From positions 4,340,001 to 4,404,000 of the forward strand of contig OZ242366.1 of assembly GCA_965208945.1 (NCBI GenBank): DNA of 64,000 nucleotides, in the 5' to 3' direction. A program made the translations under genes and the position numbers. Each line of letters opens with the position of its first letter. Position 1 is the stretch's first letter. Below are positions 10,494 through 18,157 of this stretch, piece after piece. Below the pieces are notes generated by a model that made no database searches, was not told the DNA's origin, and saw only the letters and a program-made list of their open reading frames with translations. Source of the DNA: JAPPLB01 sp965208945. GTDB lineage: Bacteria; Acidobacteriota; Terriglobia; Bryobacterales; UBA6623.

Positions 10494-10523
10494 TTGTCGC
10501 AAAAAGGGCGCATGCACTAAAAT
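10494..10523 (+). promoter_or_regulatory. Sigma-70-like promoter for tRNA-Pro
   Basis: TTGTCG (10494-10499) and TAAAAT (10518-10523) with an 18 base spacer, about 40 bases upstream of the tRNA. Confidence 0.5.
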
Positions 10524-10564
10524 GAAATCTGCCCCTCGCGGGCAGTCTCACCTTTCCCTCAGAT

Positions 10565-10641
10565 CGGGGCGTGGCGCAGCCTGGTAGCGCGCCTGCTTCG
10601 GGAGCAGGAGGTCCGGAGTTCAAATCTCCGCGCCCCGACCA
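10565..10641 (+). tRNA. tRNA-Pro, anticodon CGG
   Basis: Canonical cloverleaf. The acceptor CGGGGCG pairs with CGCCCCG. The D-arm is GGCGCAGCCTGGTAGCGC-like, the anticodon stem CCTGC/GCAGG has loop TTCGGGA (anticodon CGG), and the T-loop is GTTCAAATC. The CCA end is encoded. Reads CCG codons. Confidence 0.95.
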
Positions 10642-10692
10642 TCTGAATTGTCGTATTTTTTGCGCGTTACGATTTCCTGCCAGAGTTGATTC

Positions 10693-10877
10693 AGCCGGCC
10701 TTTCTCACCACGCGGCGAGACGAAGTGAGTGAGAGGCGCGAGCCGGGCGGAGGAAAAAGGCGTCGGCAACACGGCTGTCAAGGTTTTTCACGAACCACGG
10801 CTTTTACAGCCGCTCCCTCTCCCTCTGGGAGAGGGTAGGGGTGAGGGTTCGGAGCATACACGAACCACGGCTTTTTG
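10693..10877 (+). repeat. Degraded variant B CTAG repeat with CTCCC hairpin
   Basis: Begins like the repeat left end (GCCGGCCTTTCTCACCACGC), then has the GGGCGGAGGAAAAAGGCG module, a CACGAACCACGG heptamer track and a strong hairpin of the CCCTCTCCCTCTGGGAGAGGG type near 10815-10840. No gene is visible here. Confidence 0.6.
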
Positions 10878-10881
10878 TCCA

Positions 10882-11313
10882 TCATGAAGCTCGGCGCAGC
10901 TCGATGACAAGATCGGCTCCAAGGATGCGCAAGGCATTGTGGATGCGCCCGGCGGCGGTGCCATGGCGGGGGTCGAGCATGCGCCTCACCGATTTTTCGT
11001 CGATGCCGAGACGCCCGGCGAGGGCGACGCGGGTGAGGCCGCTGCGGCGGAAGGCGAGCGCGAAGGCGGCTTTGGCGGCCATGTCGGCAGGCACGGTCAC
11101 CAGGTGCTCGCCGGGCTGCGGGGAGCTGGGGTCAGGGATCGGCCTGTTGTCGTCGATCCGGCCGGCGATGGCTTCTTCGAGCGCGTCCTGGGCTTCCGTG
11201 AGCGCCCCGGCGATAGTGCCGTCGCCGGTCAGGCACTCCGGCAGGTCGCGGAACGAGACGACGATTTCGTCCGGTCCGTGGCGGTCGAGTCGTGCGGGGT
11301 AAGCGAACTGCAT
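10882..11313 (-). CDS. hicB: HicB-family antitoxin with HTH domain (toxin partner deleted)
   Basis: 143 aa. The N-terminal HicB fold (YPARLDRHGPDEIVVSFRDLPECLTGDG, partial RNase H-like) is followed by an ALTEAQDALEEAIAGRI helix and a C-terminal Xre-like helix-turn-helix (RSGLTRVALAGRLGIDEKSVRRMLDP) that would bind the operator. The start at 11313 is fixed by AGGAGGA 5 bases upstream. The gene immediately follows a 24-codon hicA remnant. With no functional toxin it may persist as a regulator or be decaying. Confidence 0.88.
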   Translation of the reverse strand: MQFAYPARLDRHGPDEIVVSFRDLPECLTGDGTIAGALTEAQDALEEAIAGRIDDNRPIPDPSSPQPGEHLVTVPADMAAKAAFALAFRRSGLTRVALAGRLGIDEKSVRRMLDPRHGTAAGRIHNALRILGADLVIELRRAS

Positions 11314-11321
11314 GATTCCTC

Positions 11322-11396
11322 CTAGATGTCCTCTCTGTCGAGGCCGCGCTGGCGCCCGGTCTCGGTGACCCGCTTGATGAATTCCCTCCCCGTCAT
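11322..11396 (-). pseudogene. hicA: HicA toxin remnant, internally deleted
   Basis: Only 24 codons: an N-terminal MTGREFIKRVTETGRQRGL joined directly to DREDI and a stop. HicA toxins are normally about 60-80 aa. The N-terminal residues match the family start and the last residues look like a family C-terminus, so the middle, including the catalytic histidine strand, seems to have been lost in frame. It ends 8 bases before hicB. A genuinely short leader ORF is the alternative. Confidence 0.6.
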
Positions 11397-11405
11397 GTCT
11401 ATAGG

Positions 11406-11425
11406 ATCGGACAATTTTGTCCGAT
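11406..11425. promoter_or_regulatory. Perfect 20 bp palindrome, likely HicB operator
   Basis: ATCGGACAAT followed by its exact reverse complement, 10 bases upstream of the hicA start. HicB proteins with an HTH domain autorepress by binding such operators. A TATAGA lies between it and the start codon on the minus strand. Confidence 0.6.
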
Positions 11426-11701
11426 TGATCAAGCCCCGGCAGCGTTTTTTCCCAAGACTGACAAATGTCAGCCCGGCCTGCCTGTTCACCTGGGAAGAAC
11501 ACGGTTGGCCGGCCGCGTTTCCCCCTTGCCGCGGCTGCAATATTCAGCAGGAGACCCGGTATGGAGCAGACCTCCCGAGACTGCGATTGCAGCTTGATTG
11601 CACTACATGGACATTGACGGTTGCGCGACATGTAGGCAAACATGAGTCAACTGCTTGGGACGAAATTTTCAGAACGGCAAGGCGTTGATTGTGATCGTGA
11701 T

Positions 11702-11951
11702 CGCCACGCCGCTTGGCGCGCAGTTGTAGCGGCCATATCGCCCCCTTCAACCCTCGGATCAGGAAACACGGAACACGGCCTTTACGGTTCACCGGCCGTC
11801 AGACATTTCTTCTGGAGCGAACCAGACCCCGCCAATGGTTTTCACTAATAACCAATAACTAAAAACTAAAAACTAACCACTAACTACTAACCACTAACTA
11901 CGGCCTTTTCTCGCGTGCTTTGACCGTCGGGTGGTGAGAAATGCAGGCTAG
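11702..11951 (+). repeat. Mosaic CTAG repeat with two heptamer tracks
   Basis: Only the right terminal inverted repeat is intact (GGTGGTGAGAAATGCAGGCTAG ends at 11951). The interior contains a repeat fragment, the GGTTCAC...GGAGCGAACC module (~11780-11825), and a long ACTAACC/ACTAACT 7-base-period track (11847-11902). 11952-12171 is AT richer with no gene seen. Confidence 0.65.
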
Positions 11952-12171
11952 CGCCATTCAATATTTTGAATTGTTGTTAAGAACGTAGATATCTCAGCTA
12001 AGGCTCTCTCATAAATAGGCAAATCGCGATGTCGCCCCGGCATTCTCTCTGGAACAGGTGGTGTCTGAAATTGAAGAGTCTCGACGAGTTGCGTCGGGAG
12101 AAAAAGGAAAATAGCAATCTGGTATTAGAGATAAGGAATCCATGAGGCGGCAGTTCGATACGGTATGCCTC

Positions 12172-12187
12172 ATCCCGTCTTCGGGAT
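12172..12187. terminator. Hairpin at the 3' end of the dimethylformamidase-like gene
   Basis: ATCCCG-TCTT-CGGGAT overlapping the minus-strand stop codon. No T-run, so weak evidence. Confidence 0.35.
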
Positions 12188-13677
12188 CAAGAGCGGGGAG
12201 ATTCTCGGATCATGCGATCCAGGATATTCTTCGTGATGCGCTGCTGCTTGGGGTTCACGCCAAACGTCCCTGCCAAGCCTGAAGTCCGGGCGGGTATGTG
12301 TCCCGGGGGCTGCGACAGTCCCTCCGGCCACCAGATGGTACCTGCATTGAAGACCCAGTTGCCCTTGGAACAGGGGTAGACGATCGCCCGATGCTGGCGG
12401 GTCTCGTTCTGTGCGCTTCGTTGTGGATAGATGGGGCCGGACGCCACCACCTGCAGGCCTTCGATATCCGCCAATGGAGGGCCGTGATATTCCCAGCCGA
12501 TGACGGCGCGAATCATGTCTCCGGCCTCCAGATCGGTGCCCTCGTAAATCCAGTGCTTGGGTTGGGTGACGATCCAGTCGCCGTAGCCCGAGCCGTACGA
12601 CGTGGAACCCATCAACTTCTCTTCATCCGCAAATAATTCCTTTCGGGCGAAGGCGCGGCAGGAAGCGTTGGTTACGGAACTGTCATAGAAGAGGATTTCA
12701 TGATAGACGGAGTTTCCTGAAAAGAAAGCAAAGCTGAGACCGTCGTCGCGAGCTTTCCGAGCGGCATCGAACATGTCGCGGGACCAATATTCGTCATGAC
12801 CCACCGATAGAAAGACCTTGCTTGTATCTAAAATCCTGGAATCCAATTGCAAGTCCAGGTTTGAACAGTAGGTCGCGTCGTAACCCTGCTGCTCGAGCCA
12901 GTAGACCATGGGGTGCTCCCAGAGCAGAAACTCTCCGGACCCCGCTGAGAGCGGTGCGTCCACCACTTGGCAATACTTGGCGTAGGGTCGATCGAAGCTT
13001 ACCCGTACGTTCGGCCCGGTATACCAGACTTTGGGTGTGCCGTCGTCGTAGATCGAGTCATTGCCGGGCCACTTGTTGTAGGCCTGCCAGGTGAGATCGC
13101 TTACTTGACAGAGCACGTCGGACCGGCGATGCTCCTTGACGACGAAAATGAGATAGCTCTGGAAACCGGCCGGCTCGTCCCGCGTCAGTTTTGCCAGATA
13201 CACTCCGCTCGGCCAGTCTTTCGGAATGGCCAGTTGTGTGCAGCGTTCCCATCGGCATTCACGCAGCCGCTCCGTGGTCATCAGGGGCACGGCCTGAGGT
13301 TCGCTCTTGAATGGCCCCAGCCGCGTCATGTGGCGCCCGCCGGCGCCCCCGTAATATCCCATTCGGTAGACATCGATCAATACGCGTCCCGGTGGGTCGA
13401 GACTGACCATGAAGTCGATGGTCTCGCCCTTCAGGACACTGGTCTTCGATGCGTAACCTTCGACCGCTGAAGAACGGAGACGCCGGTTGAGAGGATACGA
13501 GGCCAACGTCCTGGGGTCATCGAATCGGTGGTATTGGAGTTGCCACTCGACGGTCCCGGGTCTGCGGTTCTCCTGCACAACGGGATTATCTTTCCCCTGT
13601 GCCGGCATCGTTGATCGGGATATCAGCGGCGCCGACGCCAAGCCCGCCATGGACTTCAATAGGTTGCGGCGTTTCAT
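12187..13677 (-). CDS. N,N-dimethylformamidase large-subunit-like protein, Tat-exported
   Basis: 496 aa. The leader MKRRNLLKSMAGLASAPL is Tat-like. The body matches the C-terminal domain family of the N,N-dimethylformamidase large subunit: YRMGYYGGAGGRHM (residues ~105-118), SGVYLAKLT, LTWQAYNKWPGNDSIYD, then a Rossmann-like half with VFLSVGHDEYWSRDMFDA and GNSVYHEI. Members of this family are often exported proteins of unknown substrate rather than true dimethylformamidases, so the enzyme name is only a family label. GAGAGGA upstream supports the start. Isolated gene between repeats. Confidence 0.75.
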   Translation of the reverse strand: MKRRNLLKSMAGLASAPLISRSTMPAQGKDNPVVQENRRPGTVEWQLQYHRFDDPRTLASYPLNRRLRSSAVEGYASKTSVLKGETIDFMVSLDPPGRVLIDVYRMGYYGGAGGRHMTRLGPFKSEPQAVPLMTTERLRECRWERCTQLAIPKDWPSGVYLAKLTRDEPAGFQSYLIFVVKEHRRSDVLCQVSDLTWQAYNKWPGNDSIYDDGTPKVWYTGPNVRVSFDRPYAKYCQVVDAPLSAGSGEFLLWEHPMVYWLEQQGYDATYCSNLDLQLDSRILDTSKVFLSVGHDEYWSRDMFDAARKARDDGLSFAFFSGNSVYHEILFYDSSVTNASCRAFARKELFADEEKLMGSTSYGSGYGDWIVTQPKHWIYEGTDLEAGDMIRAVIGWEYHGPPLADIEGLQVVASGPIYPQRSAQNETRQHRAIVYPCSKGNWVFNAGTIWWPEGLSQPPGHIPARTSGLAGTFGVNPKQQRITKNILDRMIRESPRS

Positions 13678-13782
13678 ATGCTTCTTCCTCTCGGGAGTGA
13701 GTAGCGGACCTCTCTCGGATTTGCCTTGGCGTGGATGTCTTTGAATAGCGAAGAGTCGATGGGAGATCCCGGCTGGCCGGCT

Positions 13783-13967
13783 CTAGCCTGCATTTCTCAC
13801 CACGTGGCGAGGCGAAGTGCGTGAGAGGGCCGCCAGGACGAGTCGCGAGCCGCTTGGCGCGCGCAGGCGTACTTGAACAGTACGTTGAGCACGGCAAGCA
13901 AGCGCAACGAAGTCCTGGCGGTCATATGGCGTGCTTCGGCCGTCGGGTGGTGAGAAATGCAGGCTAG
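13783..13967 (+). repeat. CTAG-ended hairpin repeat, full copy
   Basis: Complete 185 bp copy with perfect CTAG at both ends and apical site CGTACTTGAACAGTACG. The neighbour on its left is on the minus strand, yet the repeat keeps the common orientation. Confidence 0.92.
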
Positions 13968-14294
13968 CGTGCACTGGCTGTGGAACCTCGACAGGTGGTT
14001 GCTCGACCGGCCGATTCGACGGATGGCGGCATGGTCTCGAGACTGGCGAGCGTCTGGTGCCAATGGTAGCAATGGCGTCGGTCAAGGTGTGAAGACTTGG
14101 GACTGCTGGCTGAAGCCGTTGAAGCTGTGGGCGCAGGTCCACTCATGAAGCGCGGTCTTGGTGACTCGTCCGGCTTTGCCGTTGTCCGTGAGTACCTGAA
14201 GGACGCATGTCCGGACTCGGCCAAAGTCATCGGCTGCAGCGGGAGAAAGGCTGTAGTGTTCTTGCCGGGGAGCAGTCTTCCCGGCAGTCCCCAT
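13968..14294. other. Unassigned interval between two CTAG repeats
   Basis: 327 bases with only short overlapping frames of up to 66 codons and no recognisable product. A hairpin TGCCGGG...CCCGGCA lies near 14262-14286. Nothing else can be supported. Confidence 0.4.
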
Positions 14295-14475
14295 TAGCCT
14301 GCATTTCTCACCACGCGACGAGGCGAAGTGGGTGAGAGGGCCGTCAGGACGAGGCGTGAGCCGCTTGGCGCGCAGGCGTACTTGACAGTACGTTGAGCAC
14401 GGCAAGCAAGCGCAACGAAGTCCTGGCGGTCGTATCGTGTGCTTCGGCCGTCGGGTGGCGAGAAATGCAGGCTAG
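14295..14475 (+). repeat. CTAG-ended hairpin repeat, full copy
   Basis: 181 bp copy, 328 bases downstream of another copy in the same orientation. The apical site has lost one A (CGTACTTGACAGTACG). Confidence 0.9.
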
Positions 14476-14504
14476 CCCCGGGGCTTGCAACGTCTTGCGT
14501 GAGG

Positions 14505-14581
14505 TGGTGGGCGGTCCGAGACTCGAACTCGGGACCTCCTGCTTGTAAGGCAGGCGCTCTAACCAACTGAGCTAACCGCCC
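14505..14581 (-). tRNA. tRNA-Val, anticodon TAC
   Basis: Cloverleaf on the minus strand: acceptor GGGCGGT/ACCGCCC, D-arm TAGCTCAGTTGGTTAGAGC, anticodon stem CCTGC/GCAGG with loop CTTACAA (anticodon TAC), T-loop GTTCGAGTC, encoded CCA at 14505-14507. Confidence 0.95.
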
Positions 14582-14847
14582 TGGGGAGTTACTCCCTTGA
14601 TTCTAAACCACTTGCAGATGCTGTTCCACTAGCGGACCGCCAGGACCTGTTCCATGGGCCGCAAAGCGGTATCAAGACCCCCCGTTGTGTTCGCCCGTAG
14701 TGCATCGGAACCCTGCTCCTCACCCGTCCGACGGTAGAGACTCCGCAATGCTGCCCGTTTCCTCGTCGGGCCTTCTTGCCTTTCGTCCGGTAGCAGCACG
14801 GGGTTCCGCAGCCGTTGCCAAGTGAATGATAACCACGGCACTGCTTC

Positions 14848-15453
14848 TCAGGAGATCGCACGCAGGATATAGTCGCGCCCGCTGTCGAACCGGTACAGGA
14901 GTTTGCAGTTGTACCTGCCAAGCTCGTCAACGATGTTCTGATCATCGAAATCCCTGGAGTTCCTGTTCAGAAAGCAACTCCCGTGTCGATCGCTTCTCCG
15001 GAGGTGGGAAAGAACGGATGAGTAGACAATCGCATCTTGCGGAGAAAAGCCATGTGTCTTTTCATATTGCGTTGCGGCAGCCAGGACCGATGCGTCAAGT
15101 GGAATTACGGAACCGACCTTCACCAAGTGCGCGCGTATATCATCGAGGCGCTTTGCTTCTTCGTCAGTAACTCTGATCAACAGTGATGTCAAATAGTCAA
15201 ATCTGCTGAGTCCGTCTGCATAGGTTGTCGTTCGAGCAATCTGGCGGATCTCGTCATCCAACTCCTTCTTGAGCCTCTTGCGCTGCTTCTGCCGTCTCAA
15301 GAGCGTTTCGTGGGGCTCGGCCACGGAATAGCCCGGAATCACGAGTCGTACACTGCTCGTTTCGCACAACCTCAGAAGCGCTTGGCAACTCTCGTATTGC
15401 TCTTGCAGCAACGCAAGCTCGAGGACGAAATTCGATTCAACGTAAACGTTCAC
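14848..15453 (-). CDS. PIN-domain-like nuclease
   Basis: 201 aa from GTG at 15453, whose GTGA overlaps the stop of the preceding gene, indicating translational coupling. The N-terminus VYVESNFVLELALLQ resembles the PIN first acidic strand (usually YxDxN), a helix follows with a basic stretch RRQKQRKRLKKELDDEI, and the C-terminal half carries the PIN-like SPQDAIVYSSVLSHLR and FLNRNSRDF acidic positions. Predicted metal-dependent RNase. No small antitoxin lies beside it. The partner is a PD-(D/E)XK-like protein, so this is not ordinary VapBC. Confidence 0.65.
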   Translation of the reverse strand: MNVYVESNFVLELALLQEQYESCQALLRLCETSSVRLVIPGYSVAEPHETLLRRQKQRKRLKKELDDEIRQIARTTTYADGLSRFDYLTSLLIRVTDEEAKRLDDIRAHLVKVGSVIPLDASVLAAATQYEKTHGFSPQDAIVYSSVLSHLRRSDRHGSCFLNRNSRDFDDQNIVDELGRYNCKLLYRFDSGRDYILRAIS

Positions 15454-15908
15454 AGCACCGCTTGATATTCGATCCGGCCATCTTTGACAGCGGTGTGAAA
15501 CCCGGACTTGACCAGCCAACTCTGACTGGTTCCAGAGACCCCTGTTGTCTCTTCCGCTCGGATCACATCACTCAGCCATGCGGCAACAAGCAATTCGAAA
15601 GCCTGACCGCTGATCCGCTCAGGGTCCACCCCGGCGCTTTCGAAGTACGGTGCGAAGGCGGATTGCGTGTCAGCCTCATAGCTTGGCGGAACCGCAAAGG
15701 GATCGGTGCCGGCGTCCTTCCACATGTAGAGGCGGTTTGGTGTTACCAGGAGGAAGAAATCGGCGTTGCAGAGCCCGCCATGGGCAAGAATGTTTCGCCT
15801 TGTCTGGGCTGCCCATTCGTGTGATGTTTCGCGCTTGTTCTTGACCTCGACAAAGGCGGTCAACCGACCGCTGCGATCGTACAAGGCTAGATCTGCGGGC
15901 ACGATCAT
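15450..15908 (-). CDS. PD-(D/E)XK-like nuclease-fold protein
   Basis: 152 aa. Near the N-terminus, DLALYDRSGRLTAFVEVKNKR gives a D-x(n)-E-x-K core (D6, E21, K23) as in restriction-endonuclease-fold proteins. Then comes a QTRRNIL helix and a beta strand DFFLLVTPNRLYMWKD. The C-terminal part is unassigned. Overlaps the PIN gene by GTGA and starts 6 bases after the fsa stop, so it is probably cotranscribed with fsa. A nucleic-acid-processing or defence role is possible but unproven. Confidence 0.6.
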   Translation of the reverse strand: MIVPADLALYDRSGRLTAFVEVKNKRETSHEWAAQTRRNILAHGGLCNADFFLLVTPNRLYMWKDAGTDPFAVPPSYEADTQSAFAPYFESAGVDPERISGQAFELLVAAWLSDVIRAEETTGVSGTSQSWLVKSGFHTAVKDGRIEYQAVL

Positions 15909-15914
15909 CAGGCC

Positions 15915-16574
15915 TCACCCCACGGCAACTTCCGCCAAAGTTTTCCTGTAGTCGGCGAGAAACTGCTCCAGGCCGATGTCGGTGAGCGGGTGCTTGAAGA
16001 GTTGGTGGAAGATCTTGGCGGGCATCGTCGCGATGTGGGACCCGGCCAGGGCGACGTCTTTGACGTGCATCGGTCCGCGAATCGACGCTGCCAGAACCTG
16101 CGTCGGGAAGTCGTAGTTCTCGTAGATCGTGACGATCTCGCGGATGAGTTCGGTGCCTTCCGACGCAATGTCGTCCAGGCGGCCCATGAACGGGCTGACG
16201 ATATAGGCGCCGGCTTTTGCCGCCAGCAACGCCTGCGCCGCGCTGAAGCAAAGTGTCACGTTGACCCGGATCCCTTGCGACGAGAGCGCCTTGGTCGCTT
16301 TGATTCCCTCCGGGATCAGCGGGCACTTGACGACGACGTTGGGGTGGATCGCCGCCAGTTCGTGGCCCTCCCGGATCATCTCTTCCGCTTCGGTAGAGAC
16401 CACCTCCGCGCTGATATCGCCGTCCACGATTTCACAGATGGCGCGAATTTGCTCCACGTTCGAGCGGCCCTCTTTGGCGATCAGCGACGGGTTCGTCGTA
16501 ACGCCGTCCACGATGCCGAGTGCGGCCGTGGCCCGCAGTTCATCGAGGTTGGCCGTATCCAGGAAAATTTTCAT
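15915..16574 (-). CDS. fsa: Fructose-6-phosphate aldolase / transaldolase-like protein
   Basis: 219 aa, the size of the short FSA/TalC class rather than full transaldolase. Class I aldolase fold, cytoplasmic, sugar-phosphate metabolism. The N-terminus MKIFLDTANLDELR and GVTTNPSLIAKEG are family signatures. The Schiff-base lysine is K83 in VVKCPLI. QVLAASIRGPMHV and AGSHIATMPAKI complete the barrel. The stop is 6 bases from the next gene in the same direction. Confidence 0.93.
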   Translation of the reverse strand: MKIFLDTANLDELRATAALGIVDGVTTNPSLIAKEGRSNVEQIRAICEIVDGDISAEVVSTEAEEMIREGHELAAIHPNVVVKCPLIPEGIKATKALSSQGIRVNVTLCFSAAQALLAAKAGAYIVSPFMGRLDDIASEGTELIREIVTIYENYDFPTQVLAASIRGPMHVKDVALAGSHIATMPAKIFHQLFKHPLTDIGLEQFLADYRKTLAEVAVG

Positions 16575-16743
16575 GGGAGTTCTCTAACTGACGGCGCCGA
16601 AGCTCTGCCGCAAGCGTGATGACGGATTGCTGGGATTGCAGCCCCTCATCATACCAACCGGGTTCCCGGGAGGATCTTGCCGGAGCAATGGGAGAAGTTT
16701 CCCCGGACAAGTCAACGAGAGCGTTCCCATTCTGCAAGAGTTG

Positions 16744-16767
16744 TTGAAGCCCTTCAGTCTTTTTTTT
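16744..16767 (+). terminator. Intrinsic terminator-like hairpin, copy 1 of 3
   Basis: TGAAGCCCTTCA stem-loop followed by eight Ts (16760-16767). The following CTGCCCCGGCCTGCC is shared with copy 2, so this is a duplicated block. Confidence 0.6.
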
Positions 16768-16984
16768 CTGCCCCGGCCTGCCTGGCATGAGGACAGCGAG
16801 GAGGAAATCTGTCCTGCATTCTCACCAACTGGCGGAGGCGAAATCCGTGCGCATCACGAAACAGGGCTTTCAAGGCTTTCACTAGCCACTGTCCACTAGC
16901 CACTGTTTTCAAGGTTTTTCACGAATCACGAGACACGAAACCCGAAACACGGCTTTTCCCGTGGCTCGTTTGGTGCCTGTTGGT

Positions 16985-17010
16985 ACTGAAGCCCTTCAGT
17001 CTTGTTTTTT
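16985..17010 (+). terminator. Intrinsic terminator-like hairpin, copy 2 of 3
   Basis: ACTGAAGCCCTTCAGT stem followed by CTTGTTTTTT and CTGCCCCGGC. No plus-strand gene precedes it. Confidence 0.6.
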
Positions 17011-17245
17011 CTGCCCCGGCATGCTAGGCAACAGGACAGGGAGGCTGCGAAGCGCAGTCCGCGAGAGTCGCGAATCAGGGCTTCCCAGGCGTTCACTAGC
17101 CACAAGCCACTGATTTTAAGGCCTTTACGAATCACGAATCACGAGACACGAGACACGGCCTTTATGTTTTTCACGAATCACGAGTCACGAGACACGAATC
17201 ACGGCCTTTTCGAGACACCGCTTTGTCGAATCGTTGCCCCTTGGT

Positions 17246-17269
17246 ACTGAAGCCCTTCAGTCTTTTTTT
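17246..17269 (+). terminator. Intrinsic terminator-like hairpin, copy 3 of 3
   Basis: Same ACTGAAGCCCTTCAGT stem followed by CTTTTTTT. About 260 bases after copy 2. Confidence 0.6.
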
Positions 17270-18157
17270 CGGTCGGGGGACGGTTTAGGTTGAGAGTGAT
17301 GACGCCGTTGTTGGGAACGAAAAACACATCCGCGCCCGCCGGGAACAAGTCGGGTGGGGACGGAAGAGCCGCGCGGTCGCTGCTTTCCTGCGCGTTGTGG
17401 CGCGGCATGGGGCGGCTATGGCGCGGCATGGGTGGCATGGGGCGCCCCGAGCCGCTGTCCGCGCACCATCCGCACCAGCAGCAGGGCCTTTCGAGTTTTC
17501 ACGAACCACGAGACACGAAACACGGCTTTTACGGCCGCCCGAACCGCCTCGCCCGCCGACGAGCCGCTGCTTCCCTGTTCACGATTGTTCACTATTGTTC
17601 GGCATTGTTCAGCAAAAAATATTGCCCCTGAGCCAGTGTCCCCTCTCCGTCCGCACCGGCAACGCGGCCTGTAAGGTTTTCACGAATCACGAATCACGAG
17701 ACACGAATCACGGCCTTTGTTGTGGCGCGGCATGGGCGGCTATGGCGCGACATGGGCGGCATATTGCCCCCGCGTCGGCGGCCTTGCCCCGTCCGCCGTT
17801 CTCGGTGGCCTCGCGCCGTTCGCCGTTCGCCGCAGTTCCCGTCTCCCTCCGGGCTCATGCGGCAGTGGCCAATTCCAAAGGAACCCACGTCGAGAAAGGA
17901 GAACGTTCCGGATTGCACAAACAGGGGAGCTTTCGTTATCGCGTTGACACTCCCGGGATGATCTCTGGCTCTGCGAGCGGCCGGCGGTGTGCGCTCCGCA
18001 GCGGGGTGGGGCGAACGCCGGAGCCTTGCACCGCAGGCCGGCCCCGGCGACTCGGTTGCGGTCAGCGCGCGGGATTCTTCACAATGCTAACGCGCCGCGG
18101 TGAACCAAGGCGGCAAGAGCAGCCCCGCAAGTCACGGACCCTCTTCCAGGACAGCCC
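17270..18157. other. Gene-free mosaic upstream of the sulfatase
   Basis: Holds two related GGCGCGGCATGG-rich blocks (~17399-17440 and ~17720-17765), two CACGARN heptamer tracks (~17500-17525 and ~17683-17715), and a 10-base-period GTTCACGATT track (17576-17617). A GAACGTTCCGGATTGC motif (~17902) and a TTGACA (~17945) also recur upstream of atpH. No credible gene; the small frames are low-complexity. Confidence 0.5.

Noticed and set aside
13968..14294. Small plus-strand frames between two repeats
   Set aside because: Up to 66 codons, no ribosome-binding site or homology I recognise, overlapping in two frames.
14582..14847. Possible structural RNA upstream of tRNA-Val
   Set aside because: I compared it mentally with RNase P, 6S and tmRNA hallmarks and saw none; only a GGGAGT/ACTCCC hairpin.
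14848..15908. Classical VapBC toxin-antitoxin pair
   Set aside because: The partner is a 152 aa protein with a nuclease-like core, not a small DNA-binding antitoxin.
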